In this document: positions 14,378-21,736 of the stretch, one piece after another | Layout of the letters: each line of letters starts with the position of its first letter | How positions within the stretch are numbered: position 1 is the first letter of the stretch | Source of the DNA: an uncultured Acidobacteriota bacterium | GTDB taxonomy: Bacteria > Acidobacteriota > Terriglobia > Terriglobales > CAINCZ01 | Assembly: GCA_903847195.1 (NCBI GenBank) | Contig: CAINCZ010000139.1 | Location: 1-21,736, forward strand | Reading direction: 5' to 3' | Length of the DNA: 21,736 nt | The notes under the pieces: generated by a model | Database searches by the model: none | What the model was told of the DNA's origin: nothing | What the model saw: only the letters and a program-made list of their open reading frames with translations | Program-made: the position numbers and the translations under genes

Positions 14378-16174
14378 ATGCAGGTTCGTTATTTTGACGG
14401 GCTGAATCCGGCGGACACAACTCACTGGGAGGAACTCGTCAATCGAGCCCCGGTTCCGGATGTCTATTTTCGGCCCGGCTATGTAAGAGCCTACGAGTTT
14501 ACTGGCGAAGGCCGGCCGGCGGCCGTCTTAATTAGCGCCTGTGGCCGCGAAGTGCTGTTTCCGCATCTGTTGCGCGAGTTTGATGTGCAAGGCACAACGT
14601 ACCGGGACGCCGTCACCCCCTACGGCTACGGGGGGATGCTGCTGGTTTCCGGCCCCCCGATGGACCTGCCGGCCACAGCGGAATTGCTCGAGGCGCTTAA
14701 AGAATGGGCGGTAAGTCAGGGATTGGTGAGCTTCACCATTCGCCTGCATCCCATTTTGCAGAATGACCTGATCGGGCGACTGGACGAACTGCACCGCCTG
14801 CAACCGGAACTCTCACTCGCGAATAGCAGCAAGACCAAGGCCCTCGACCTGAAGCGCCTCTTTTCTTCCGGACCGCAGCAGACCGGAGTGAGCAAGGGCC
14901 GACGTTACGACTTGAAGCGAGCCCGCACGGCTCTTGAAGTGCGGGTTTCATGCGGCGAAGCAGCGATTCCAGACCTGGCTTTATTTAAGCCTCTCTATGA
15001 AGAGGCCATGCGGAGACTGGACGCCGACAGGTTCTTCTTCTTCGGCGACGACTACCACCAGCGCCTTGCCAGGGAATTGGGCGATGATTTCGCCGTGATT
15101 TCCGCTTTTTCTCAAAAGCGGCCAGTTGCATCGGCCATGTTCCTCACCGGGTGCCATTTTGGCCATTACCATCTGGCTGGAGGCAATGAAGAGGGGCGGC
15201 AACTGGGAGCGGCGACTTTATTATTGATGAGTGGCTGCGAGTGGGCACGGCAAAGAAATTGCTCCCGGATGCATATCGGCGGCGGCGTGCAGCCGAACGA
15301 CAGCTTGTGGCACTTCAAGGAGAGTTTTGGCGGGGATACCCTCTGGTATTCCTACCTGACCCTGACGGCCGACAAACAGCGTTTCCGGTCTCTCGTGACG
15401 CTCCCGGACACGCCGTGGCCGTATAACAAGATCGAGGACGCTCCACAGGAGACCACGTTGGTTCCGGCCCGGGGTTCATCATCGGAAGCTGCGCCTGCCA
15501 CCCGCGTGAAAGTCGTGGGCATCGGAGGCGGCGGCCATGCCAATGTGATCATGGACATCCTTGCGCAGTCGGAGCGACTGCAAGTCGTCGGCCTGGTCGA
15601 GTTGGATCAGCACCGCTTCGGATCGTTGGTGAAAGGGGTGCCGGTGCTCGGCGGCGACGACCTGCTGCCATCGTTGCGCGAAGAAGGAATCGGATTCGTC
15701 TTCATCGGAATCGGCGGCGCCGGGGATAACCGGCCGCGCGCTGCGGCCTTCGAGCGCGCGCGGAAACTTGGTTTCCGTGTGCTGAACGCCGTTCATCCCC
15801 GCGCGGTTGTCGCCTCATCGGCCAAGGTCGGACACGGCGTAACGATCATGGCCTGTGCCGTGGTCAATTCGGGTGCCGTCATCGGCGACAACGTCATCCT
15901 GAATTCTTCCTGCACGGTGGAGCACGATTGCGTCATCGGCAACCACGCACACGTGGCGCCCGGGGCCACGCTCTCCGGCAATGTCAAGGTAGGACGATTC
16001 AGCCACATCGGAACCGGCGCCAACGTGCGCCAAGGGGTCCGCATTGGAGACTACGCGGTCGTAGGCGTAGGTGCGGCGGTGGTGGAAGATGTGCCTGATT
16101 TTGCCACCGTCGTGGGCGTGCCCGCCCGCATCCTGCACCCGGAAGCCGGCGCGAATGCGGATACTGCGAAATGA
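14378..16174 (+). CDS. Fusion of a FemAB/GNAT-like acyltransferase and a NeuD/PglD-like acyltransferase
   Basis: The protein has 598 residues in two parts. Residues about 1-345 look like the FemAB/BioF2-like GNAT family, with GRRYDLKRAR (174-183), FGHYHLAGGNEEG (261-273) and MHIGGGVQPNDSLWHFKESFGG (298-319). A linker rich in Ala, Ser and Pro (about 350-375) leads to a NeuD/PglD-type unit. That unit has a Rossmann-like start VKVVGIGGGGHANVIMDIL (377-395). A left-handed beta-helix of hexapeptide repeats follows (about 480-585), with VEHD (514-517, candidate catalytic His516) and GNHAHVAPGATLSG. The ATG has GGAG upstream; the stop overlaps the next start (ATGA). NeuD/PglD enzymes acetylate sugar hydroxyls or amines. 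FemAB relatives transfer aminoacyl or acyl groups. The fused protein may acylate the nonulosonate at two sites. Which groups it transfers is unknown. Confidence 0.85.
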   Translation: MQVRYFDGLNPADTTHWEELVNRAPVPDVYFRPGYVRAYEFTGEGRPAAVLISACGREVLFPHLLREFDVQGTTYRDAVTPYGYGGMLLVSGPPMDLPATAELLEALKEWAVSQGLVSFTIRLHPILQNDLIGRLDELHRLQPELSLANSSKTKALDLKRLFSSGPQQTGVSKGRRYDLKRARTALEVRVSCGEAAIPDLALFKPLYEEAMRRLDADRFFFFGDDYHQRLARELGDDFAVISAFSQKRPVASAMFLTGCHFGHYHLAGGNEEGRQLGAATLLLMSGCEWARQRNCSRMHIGGGVQPNDSLWHFKESFGGDTLWYSYLTLTADKQRFRSLVTLPDTPWPYNKIEDAPQETTLVPARGSSSEAAPATRVKVVGIGGGGHANVIMDILAQSERLQVVGLVELDQHRFGSLVKGVPVLGGDDLLPSLREEGIGFVFIGIGGAGDNRPRAAAFERARKLGFRVLNAVHPRAVVASSAKVGHGVTIMACAVVNSGAVIGDNVILNSSCTVEHDCVIGNHAHVAPGATLSGNVKVGRFSHIGTGANVRQGVRIGDYAVVGVGAAVVEDVPDFATVVGVPARILHPEAGANADTAK

Positions 16175-17253
16175 GTGATCCCAAGCCAGCGCCTGCCCTG
16201 CCCCTCGTAACGCCCGCATCCTCTGTGCGCGAAACCATGGCCGTGATCGACCGCGGCACCAAGGGCATCGCCATGGTGGTGGATGGCGAGTGCCATCTGC
16301 TTGCCACTGTCACGGACGGCGATATTCGCCGCGCGATTTTGTCCGGCGCGAACCTGGATCTTCCCGTGCTGCAACTCAAGCAGCCATCGGCCGGCGCGCG
16401 GCTGGGCAACCCGGTTTCCGCGCCTGTGGGAACTTCGCGGGATGAGTTACTAGCGCTCATGCGCCAGCACCGCATCCGGCAGGTGCCACTGCTCGATGAT
16501 GAACGCCGCGTCTGCGATCTGGCGGTCATTGACGATCTGCTCAAGCGCACCGAACTTGCTGTGACCGGCGTCATCATGGCCGGCGGTTTTGGCAAGCGCC
16601 TGCGGCCGCTCACCGAGTCCACGCCGAAGCCCATGCTGCCCATCAACGGGAAACCGCTGCTGGAGCACACGCTGGACAAGTTGCGCGAAGCCGGGGTGCA
16701 ATCGGTCCACATCACGACGCACTACCTGGGAGACAGCATCGTCCGGCACTTCAAGGACGGCGCAGAGTTTGGCCTCAACCTGACTTACGTTGAGGAGGCC
16801 GAACCGCTGGGCACCGCCGCCGCGCTCGCCCTCGTCCGTCCGGATACGGCTCACCCGCTGCTGGTGATGAACGGCGACATTCTTACCAATGTCAACGTTC
16901 GCGCCATGCTCGATTTTCACCGGGAGCACCGGGCCAGTCTCACGGTCGGCGTTCGGCAGTACGATATCGAAGTACCGTTCGGCGTGGTGGAGAGCGAAGG
17001 CGTCAGGGTCATCGGTATTACGGAAAAGCCGGTGCTGCGGCATTTCATCAATGCCGGGATCTATATCGTCGAGCCTGCGCTGTGCCGGTTGATTCCTGCC
17101 GGCAAGCACTTCGACATGCCCGACCTGATTACGGCGACCATCCGGGAAGGCGGCACGGTAATTTGCTTCCCGGTGCGCGAATACTGGCTTGATATTGGCC
17201 GCCTCGAACACTACGAGAAGGCCGGCGCCGATATGGCGGAGGGAATGATTTGA
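16171..17253 (+). CDS. ptmE: CBS-domain sugar nucleotidyltransferase (PtmE-like)
   Basis: This 360-residue protein joins two CBS modules (about 10-125, including TVTDGDIRRAIL at 47-58 and RIRQVPLLDD at 101-110) to a nucleotidyltransferase. The signature VIMAGGFGKRLRPLTESTPKPM lies at about 134-155. VMNGDILTNVN supplies the metal-binding aspartate and GIYIVEP is typical of the family. Campylobacter PtmE, which makes a GDP-activated glucosamine for legionaminate, has the same CBS-plus-transferase order. By analogy this enzyme would start the pathway from a hexosamine 1-phosphate and GTP or another NTP. The CBS pair probably binds an adenosine nucleotide or pathway metabolite for control. It overlaps its neighbours by four bases at both ends, indicating tight translational coupling. 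Confidence 0.9.
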   Translation: MSDPKPAPALPLVTPASSVRETMAVIDRGTKGIAMVVDGECHLLATVTDGDIRRAILSGANLDLPVLQLKQPSAGARLGNPVSAPVGTSRDELLALMRQHRIRQVPLLDDERRVCDLAVIDDLLKRTELAVTGVIMAGGFGKRLRPLTESTPKPMLPINGKPLLEHTLDKLREAGVQSVHITTHYLGDSIVRHFKDGAEFGLNLTYVEEAEPLGTAAALALVRPDTAHPLLVMNGDILTNVNVRAMLDFHREHRASLTVGVRQYDIEVPFGVVESEGVRVIGITEKPVLRHFINAGIYIVEPALCRLIPAGKHFDMPDLITATIREGGTVICFPVREYWLDIGRLEHYEKAGADMAEGMI

Positions 17254-18242
17254 CGGATTTCAACTGGAGCGGAACCAAGGTCCTGGTCACCGGGGCCGGA
17301 GGATTTATCGGCAGCCACCTGGTCGAGCGGCTCGCGGCCCTGGGCGCAAACGTCACCGCCTTCGTGCGCTACACCTCGCACGGAAAATGGGGATGGCTGG
17401 AGGAGTCGCCGGTCAAGAGCGACATCGAAGTGGTGCTCGGCGATGTGCGCGACTCCCTGTGCGTGCGCGAAGCCATGCGCGGCCGCGAGGTGGTTTTTCA
17501 CCTGGCCGCACTAATTGGGATTCCATACTCCTACGTCGCCCCGCAGTCTTACCTGCATTGCAACATCGAAGGGACGCTCAACGTGTTGCAGGCGGCCCGC
17601 GATCTGGGTACGCGTCGCGTCGTCTGCACTTCGACCAGCGAAGTTTACGGCAGCGCCCTTTACGTGCCCATCGACGAGCAGCATCCGTTGCAGGGCCAGT
17701 CTCCATACTCGGCCACCAAGATTGGCGCCGACAAGCTGGCTGAGTCCTACTACCTCTCTTTCGGGCTTCCGGTCTCGATCGCGCGGCCTTTCAATACTTA
17801 CGGTCCGCGCCAGTCGGCGCGTGCCGTGATTCCCGCGCTGATCACCCAGGCACTGGCCGGCACCGAGATTCGCCTCGGCAGCCTGCGGCCCACACGCGAC
17901 TTTAATTTCGTGGCGGACACAGTGGAAGGCTTCCTCGCCCTTGCCGCACATGAGAGTGCGATCGGCGAAGTGGTTAACTTCGGCTCGGGCACCGAGATCA
18001 GCATCGGCGACCTCGCCTCTCTGATCGGCCGGCTGCTGGGCCGGGAATTGAACCTGGTCTGCGATGAGCAGCGCCTTCGTCCCGATGCCAGCGAAGTTGC
18101 GCGCTTGTGCGCCAATGCCAACAAGGCCCATGACCTGCTTGGCTGGAAATCCCGCGTCACCTTGGAGCAGGGGCTGCAGCGCACCATCGAGTGGATGCAA
18201 GGCAACCTGGACGAGTACCGTATCGGCCAGTACGCTGTGTGA
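17250..18242 (+). CDS. legB: NAD-dependent sugar-nucleotide 4,6-dehydratase (LegB-like)
   Basis: This 330-residue extended SDR enzyme has NAD motif GAGGFIGSH (15-23), HLAALIGIPYSY (84-95), STSEVYG (128-134) and the catalytic Tyr153/Lys157 in SPYSATK. FVRYTSHGKWGWL (38-50) resembles the LegB substrate segment. ARPFNTYGPRQSARAVIP (178-195) matches sugar-nucleotide dehydratases. LegB converts GDP-GlcNAc to the 4-keto-6-deoxy sugar, the first committed step to legionaminate. That substrate is inferred from the PtmE-like gene just upstream. The TTG start overlaps the previous stop (TTGA at 17250-17253) and has GGAGGG six bases upstream. It is the last gene of the cluster. Confidence 0.9.
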   Translation: MTDFNWSGTKVLVTGAGGFIGSHLVERLAALGANVTAFVRYTSHGKWGWLEESPVKSDIEVVLGDVRDSLCVREAMRGREVVFHLAALIGIPYSYVAPQSYLHCNIEGTLNVLQAARDLGTRRVVCTSTSEVYGSALYVPIDEQHPLQGQSPYSATKIGADKLAESYYLSFGLPVSIARPFNTYGPRQSARAVIPALITQALAGTEIRLGSLRPTRDFNFVADTVEGFLALAAHESAIGEVVNFGSGTEISIGDLASLIGRLLGRELNLVCDEQRLRPDASEVARLCANANKAHDLLGWKSRVTLEQGLQRTIEWMQGNLDEYRIGQYAV

Positions 18243-18343
18243 GGTTGCGAAGTTCGCCGGGCACGGCAGGGCGTGTGGACGCGCTCGCGCCGTATTCGCA
18301 GATGGTGAAGAGCACAGTCCTGTTCTGCGGCGGCGAAGCTGAA

Positions 18344-18553
18344 TCAGCGGAAACTGGTAAAACCAAGCGCCCTGAGAAAAATGAACGAGAGATCGATCAA
18401 GCCTACAACAAATCCCAGCATCGCCAGCAAAACCGCAAACCAGGCCAGGATTCTGCGCGCCAGCGACTTCGCACTGTAAGTCAGGCTGGCGAGAATCCAG
18501 ACCACGGTGCCGCACATCAGCCATCCCCACCAAGCCATGAAGCGAAAGATCAT
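18344..18553 (-). CDS. Small two-helix membrane protein (hypothetical)
   Basis: The ORF gives 69 residues from the ATG at 18553-18551, preceded by CAGGA about six bases away; a TTG 15 bases earlier is possible. Two hydrophobic helices are visible: WWGWLMCGTVVWILASLTY (about 8-26) and ILAWFAVLLAMLGFVVGLIDLSFIFL (about 35-60), separated by a short basic loop (SAKSLARR). This membrane-like pattern on the minus strand is better than the overlapping plus-strand frame, which is hydrophilic and repetitive. I do not recognise a family. It is convergent with the LegB-like gene and appears unrelated to the sugar cluster. Confidence 0.5.
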   Translation of the reverse strand: MIFRFMAWWGWLMCGTVVWILASLTYSAKSLARRILAWFAVLLAMLGFVVGLIDLSFIFLRALGFTSFR

Positions 18554-19014
18554 GCGGTTTCCTGACAAATTCCTTTGGGTGCCATTCTAAGCAGCGCATC
18601 TCTCCGCGCGAAAATCAATTGTCCGGGTGCATCCCGGCATTCCGGCGTTAACCACTCTCCCCAACAACCGGCCAACGACTTCGCACCGGCCTGTCGACCA
18701 GAAACAGGCATGCAGCTGAAACTTCGCCTTAGGATATTACCTGCAAATGGCACTTGCAAGCTACGGCTTAAATTGAAGTGGCCGGTTTGAAATCAGCCGG
18801 GCTCGTGCCCGCTCTCGCCCCGTATTGCTCGGCGATGAGGGCGAAACTGACACGGCGCGAAAGGGCTGGCTCGTCGAGGCTTCCGTGCCGTTAAGCGCGG
18901 GGAACAGTGCCAGCGAATCTTCCGGATATGGTGCGGTGCACTTCAGCGGCAGGCTGAGACTTATGCCGGGAGTGCCCTCCTGCGTCGTGTGCAACAATGC
19001 GGCTGCACGAGAAC
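18554..19014. other. Intergenic region with no supportable gene
   Basis: These 461 bases lie between the small membrane protein and the UPF0149-like gene. Open frames on both strands are Ser/Pro/Arg-rich and match nothing I recognise. No RNA gene, terminator or long repeat is apparent. Confidence 0.4.
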
Positions 19015-19644
19015 TCACTGTTTCTTTCTGAAACTCTGCTTCTTCGCCGCCGTCCGCTTCTTGGCGATACGCTGCGGCCTTACCTCAGTCCGGAAGTAGC
19101 GGTAGACGAGAAGGACGCTATGCGCCAGCACGTCAAGCGCGGAGTTCCGCTCATCCTGTGTGACCGACTCGGAGGGCAAGCTGTCCTCATCGTCCTGCAC
19201 CAGCACCATGACCGGAAGCAGGATCGGCCCCATTTCTTCGTCATTCACCAGCCGCTGCCACGACTTTTCCCGGAGCTGCATCCCCTGGATAAAGCCTAAC
19301 GCCCACTCCTGACCCGTCTCGTCGCTGTCTTCGTATTCGTTGAGCACAGCGGGATATGGCTCGTCTTGGTGGAGGGTGGCGGCAATGGTGTTCCAGTGAC
19401 GGGTTATGAGCGTCGTGATTTCCCGCGCCTCTTCGGCGCTCTTGAATGCAGGTTGAGCAGTCTTGCCTCCCCAGAGATGCGGCATGTATTCGCTGGGCAG
19501 CACGAGTTCAGGGCTGCAAATCAAGGCACAGAAGAACCCATCGAGTTCCTCAATGCTCATCCCCTCGTCAGGGTTCACGCTATAGAGGAAATCGTCCAGA
19601 CGTTCAATCTCGGCGTCGGTTAAAGGCTGTGTCAGGTCGGCCAT
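19015..19644 (-). CDS. UPF0149 / YecA-YgfB family protein
   Basis: This 209-residue acidic protein has a lysine-rich tail. The N-terminal part (LTDAEIERLDDFL, then MSIEELDGFFCAL at about 29-41, and SEYMPHLWGG at about 51-60) matches the UPF0149 family. A central acidic region contains GQEWALGFIQGMQL, also typical. YecA proteins usually end in a zinc-binding SEC-C motif. Here the end is instead a run of basic residues (KKRTAAKKQSFRKKQ, last 15), which could bind nucleic acid. The ATG at 19644 has no strong ribosome-binding site. The molecular role of the family is not well defined. It is unrelated in function to the sugar cluster as far as the sequence shows. Confidence 0.8.
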   Translation of the reverse strand: MADLTQPLTDAEIERLDDFLYSVNPDEGMSIEELDGFFCALICSPELVLPSEYMPHLWGGKTAQPAFKSAEEAREITTLITRHWNTIAATLHQDEPYPAVLNEYEDSDETGQEWALGFIQGMQLREKSWQRLVNDEEMGPILLPVMVLVQDDEDSLPSESVTQDERNSALDVLAHSVLLVYRYFRTEVRPQRIAKKRTAAKKQSFRKKQ

Positions 19645-20004
19645 TTCGGAATTCTAACCGGAGTCATCGCACAACTCCACCATTCTCGAATGACCATTTC
19701 CATAGGTCCTCATATCGAGAACCACCTGGACGGTCGCGACAGCTTACGCGGTCAGAGGCCGCTGGCGTTGAGTGGGCAAAGCCCAACCTCAGTGGAGACG
19801 GTTAGAGCTCTGAGATGAGAGATTCGCGGCCGGCGTATCCCCGGAAGCACTCGGCCTGCCGTTCCTCGCCTCCGCTCAGTTCCTGGCCGCATTGGCCAAT
19901 CCGTCCAGCATGAGCAGGGTTGACCAGACGCTTCTGCGCCAAAGTAGATACTACAGTGTGTGGAACTTAGGGCTTTTTGGTCCCTAGCCGCGCAGGAGAG
20001 CACA
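19645..20004. promoter_or_regulatory. Divergent intergenic region between the UPF0149-like gene and the secreted-protein gene
   Basis: This 360-base spacer must carry promoters for both divergent genes. TTGACC (19920-19925) followed after 19 bases by TAGATA (19945-19950) is a weak candidate for the plus-strand gene. A small hairpin, TGGGC-AAA-GCCCA (19773-19785), has no T tract. Nothing else is clear. Confidence 0.25.
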
Positions 20005-20304
20005 ATGCACCGTGGGTGCCGATATCTCAGCTTACTTCTCTTGGCTGCCAGCCTTGCGGCACCCGTTGGTATGATGGCCGCCGGTCCGGCGGACAACAAG
20101 AACCCGGAAAACAGACAAGGCGAAAAAAATAGTCGCTATTACCACAAGAACCACAAGGACTATCACAACTGGGATGCCAATGAAGGCCGCGCCTACCAGC
20201 GGTACCAGGCTGAGCACAACGAAAAGCGCACCTTCGCAAAGCTAAGCGTCCCCCAGCGGAACGTCTACTGGGACTGGCGCCACAATAATCCAGATCGCCC
20301 ATAG
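20005..20304 (+). CDS. Small secreted Tyr/His/Trp-rich protein (hypothetical)
   Basis: The protein has 99 residues from the ATG at 20005, with AGGAG six bases upstream; an earlier in-frame start at 19960 would place residues before the signal peptide. MHRGCRYLSLLLLAASLAAP with a following small-residue stretch is a cleavable signal peptide, predicted cut after about residue 26. The mature part is polar, with SRYYHKNHKDYHNWD, EGRAYQRYQAEHN and a C-terminal VYWDWRHNNPDRP. I recall similar small exported proteins with the closing YWxWRHxxPD pattern in Acidobacteria, usually annotated as hypothetical; this is memory, not a search. Function is unknown. Confidence 0.72.
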   Translation: MHRGCRYLSLLLLAASLAAPVGMMAAGPADNKNPENRQGEKNSRYYHKNHKDYHNWDANEGRAYQRYQAEHNEKRTFAKLSVPQRNVYWDWRHNNPDRP

Positions 20305-20381
20305 CGAACGGTCGTGCATCATCATCCGCCGAGGCTTCGACGATTGAAGCCCCGGTTAACAAGCTCGACGGAGGCCACGAC

Positions 20382-21736
20382 ATGTCAGCAAGAAGCGATG
20401 ACTTTGCCCTTCCCGCGGTTGCCGGTGCGCTCGAGGCTGGCACCGAGGTCCACCGCAGAGCGGCTCTACTGAAAGCAGGGGCGCTGCAGGACGCGATCTT
20501 CAACAGTGCAAACTTCTCCAGCATCGCGACCGACGAAAAAGGCGTCATCCAGCTGTTCAACGTGGGTGCCGAGCGGATGCTGGGCTACACGGCGGCCGAC
20601 GTGGTGGACAAGATCACCCCGGCCGACATCTCCGATCCGCAGGAGTTAGTCGCGCGAGCCAAGGAATTGAGCGGCGAGTTGGGAACCGCGATCACTCCGG
20701 GCTTTGAGGCGCTGGTGTTTAAGGCTTCGCGCGGGATCGAGGACATCTGCCAGCTTACCTACATCCGCAAGGATGGCAGCCGCTTCCCGGCCGTTGTCTC
20801 GGTGACGGCGCTGCGCGACGCGCAAGAGGGGATCATCGGGTATCTGCTGATCGGCACCGATAATACGGCGCGCAAGCAGGCAGAAGAAGCCCTGCTGAAA
20901 GCGGGGGCGCTGCAAGATGCGATCTTCAATAGTGAAAACTTCTCCAGTATCGCGACCGACGAAAAGGGAGTCATCCAGCTATTCAACGTGGGCGCCGAGC
21001 GGATGCTCGGCTATACAGCGGCCGATGTGGTGGACAGAATCACGCCGGCCGACATCTCCGATCCGCAAGAGGTGATCGCACGGGCTAAAGAGCTGAGCGG
21101 TGAGCTTGGCACAGCCATCACCCCGGGCTTTGAGGCGCTGGTGTTCAAGGCTTCGCGCGGGATTGAGGACATCTACCCGCTCACGTACATCCGGAAGGAT
21201 GGCAGTCGCTTCCCGGCCGTGGTGTCGGTGACGGCCCTGCGCGACGCGCAAAGCGCGATCATCGGGTATCTGCTGATCGGCACCGATAATACGGCACTCA
21301 AACAGGTGGAAGCAGAGCAGAAGAAGCTGGATCAGCGCCTGCGCGACCATCAGTTCTACACGCGCTCTCTGTTCGAGTCAAATATCGACCCGATTATGAC
21401 CACCGACCCGGCTGGCATCATTACGGACGTCAACAAGCAGATGGAGGCGCTGACCGGTTGCACGCGCGATGAGTTGATTGGCGCACCCTTTAAGAACTAC
21501 TTCACCGACCCGGATCGCGCCGAGGCGAGCATCAAGCAGGTGCTGACCCAAAAAAAAGTTGCCAACTACGAACTCACCGCACGAGCCAGGGACGGCCTGG
21601 AAACAGTGGTGTCCTACAATGCGACCACCTTCTACGACCGGGACAGGAAACTGCAGGGCGTGTTCGCGGCAGCGCGCGACATCACGGAGCGCAAAGGCCT
21701 GGATCGGGTGCTGCGGGAAAAAAACGTCGAGTTGGA
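20382..21736 (+). CDS. Multi-PAS sensor protein, 3' end outside the window
   Basis: The frame opens at ATG 20382, seven bases after GGAGG, and stays open to the window end (about 451 residues seen). Three PAS units are visible. The first two (about residues 29-170 and 171-312) each contain FSSIATDEKGVIQLFNVGAE, MLGYTAADVVD and a PAC tail RKDGSRFPAVVSVTALRDAQ ending GYLLIGTDNTA. A third, divergent PAS (about 326-442) has FESNIDPIMTTDPAGIITDVN and ends FAAARDITERK. A coiled-coil-like segment (LDRVLREKNVEL) begins at the cut. Such proteins usually end in a histidine kinase, GGDEF or similar output domain, not visible here. No transmembrane helix is seen, so it is probably a cytoplasmic sensor. 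Confidence 0.88.
   Translation, partial: MSARSDDFALPAVAGALEAGTEVHRRAALLKAGALQDAIFNSANFSSIATDEKGVIQLFNVGAERMLGYTAADVVDKITPADISDPQELVARAKELSGELGTAITPGFEALVFKASRGIEDICQLTYIRKDGSRFPAVVSVTALRDAQEGIIGYLLIGTDNTARKQAEEALLKAGALQDAIFNSENFSSIATDEKGVIQLFNVGAERMLGYTAADVVDRITPADISDPQEVIARAKELSGELGTAITPGFEALVFKASRGIEDIYPLTYIRKDGSRFPAVVSVTALRDAQSAIIGYLLIGTDNTALKQVEAEQKKLDQRLRDHQFYTRSLFESNIDPIMTTDPAGIITDVNKQMEALTGCTRDELIGAPFKNYFTDPDRAEASIKQVLTQKKVANYELTARARDGLETVVSYNATTFYDRDRKLQGVFAAARDITERKGLDRVLREKNVEL
20466..21317 (+). repeat. 426-bp tandem duplication of a PAS-PAC unit
   Basis: Unit 1 spans 20466-20891 and unit 2 spans 20892-21317, exactly 142 codons each, in frame and without gaps. By hand count 12 of 142 residues differ, several of them at the last nine positions. 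The DNA also remains very similar, which points to a recent duplication or ongoing gene conversion. Confidence 0.9.

Noticed and set aside
18191..18565. A 124-codon plus-strand ORF after the dehydratase
   Set aside because: It is hydrophilic and Gln/Arg/Lys-rich without a domain, overlaps the end of the dehydratase gene, and is antisense to a frame with two clear membrane helices.
19773..19785. TGGGC-AAA-GCCCA hairpin as a terminator or riboswitch
   Set aside because: The stem is five base pairs, there is no T tract, and surrounding bases do not match a riboswitch consensus I know.
1..21736. CRISPR array, rRNA, tRNA or complete insertion sequence
   Set aside because: No regularly spaced repeats, no conserved rRNA segments, no cloverleaf and no transposase with terminal inverted repeats were seen on either strand.

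Overview
The window is GC-rich (about 60% by eye) bacterial chromosomal DNA. It is dominated by a surface-carbohydrate locus that appears to make a nonulosonic acid, a nine-carbon sialic-acid-like sugar of the legionaminic/neuraminic type. The organism is probably Gram-negative, because there is an outer-membrane polysaccharide export protein next to a Wzc-type tyrosine autokinase. An acidobacterial origin is my best guess, partly from the small secreted Tyr/His/Trp-rich protein at 20005-20304, but I ran no search and the taxonomy is inference.

Layout. Positions 2-346 look like the decayed 3' end of a serine-recombinase-like gene. Positions 343-3907 (minus strand) hold the export pair: a Wza-like outer-membrane protein, then a Wzc-like co-polymerase/tyrosine kinase. 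A small one-helix membrane ORF (4048-4248) reads away from it. From 4573 to 18242 thirteen genes run on the plus strand, most overlapping or nearly touching. Block one (4573-14023): Gfo/Idh/MocA oxidoreductase, CMP-nonulosonate cytidylyltransferase, SDR oxidoreductase, nonulosonate synthase (NeuB/LegI), a first hydrolysing 2-epimerase (NeuC/LegG), a formyltransferase, a PIG-L deacetylase, a second NeuC/LegG paralogue, a SAM methyltransferase broken by a frameshift in a G run, and a divergent DegT-like PLP enzyme. A hairpin with a T tract follows at 14034-14056. Block two (14378-18242): a fused FemAB/GNAT-like plus NeuD/PglD-like acyltransferase, a CBS-domain nucleotidyltransferase resembling PtmE, and a LegB-like NAD-dependent 4,6-dehydratase.

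How the genes may work together (inference from known legionaminate pathways). The PtmE-like enzyme makes a nucleotide-activated hexosamine and the LegB-like enzyme dehydrates it. The DegT-like protein could add an amine and the NeuD-like domain could acylate it. A NeuC/LegG enzyme epimerises and releases the sugar, NeuB condenses it with phosphoenolpyruvate, and the cytidylyltransferase activates the product. The extra genes (second epimerase, deacetylase, formyltransferase, methyltransferase, FemAB-like domain, two oxidoreductases) suggest an unusually decorated sugar, possibly N-formylated. No glycosyltransferase, polymerase or flippase is visible, so the locus probably extends outside the window or the sugar is transferred by genes elsewhere.

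The right end (18344-21736) is unrelated: a small two-helix membrane protein, a UPF0149/YecA-like protein, the small secreted protein, and the 5' part of a multi-PAS sensor whose first two PAS units are an almost identical 426-bp tandem duplication.
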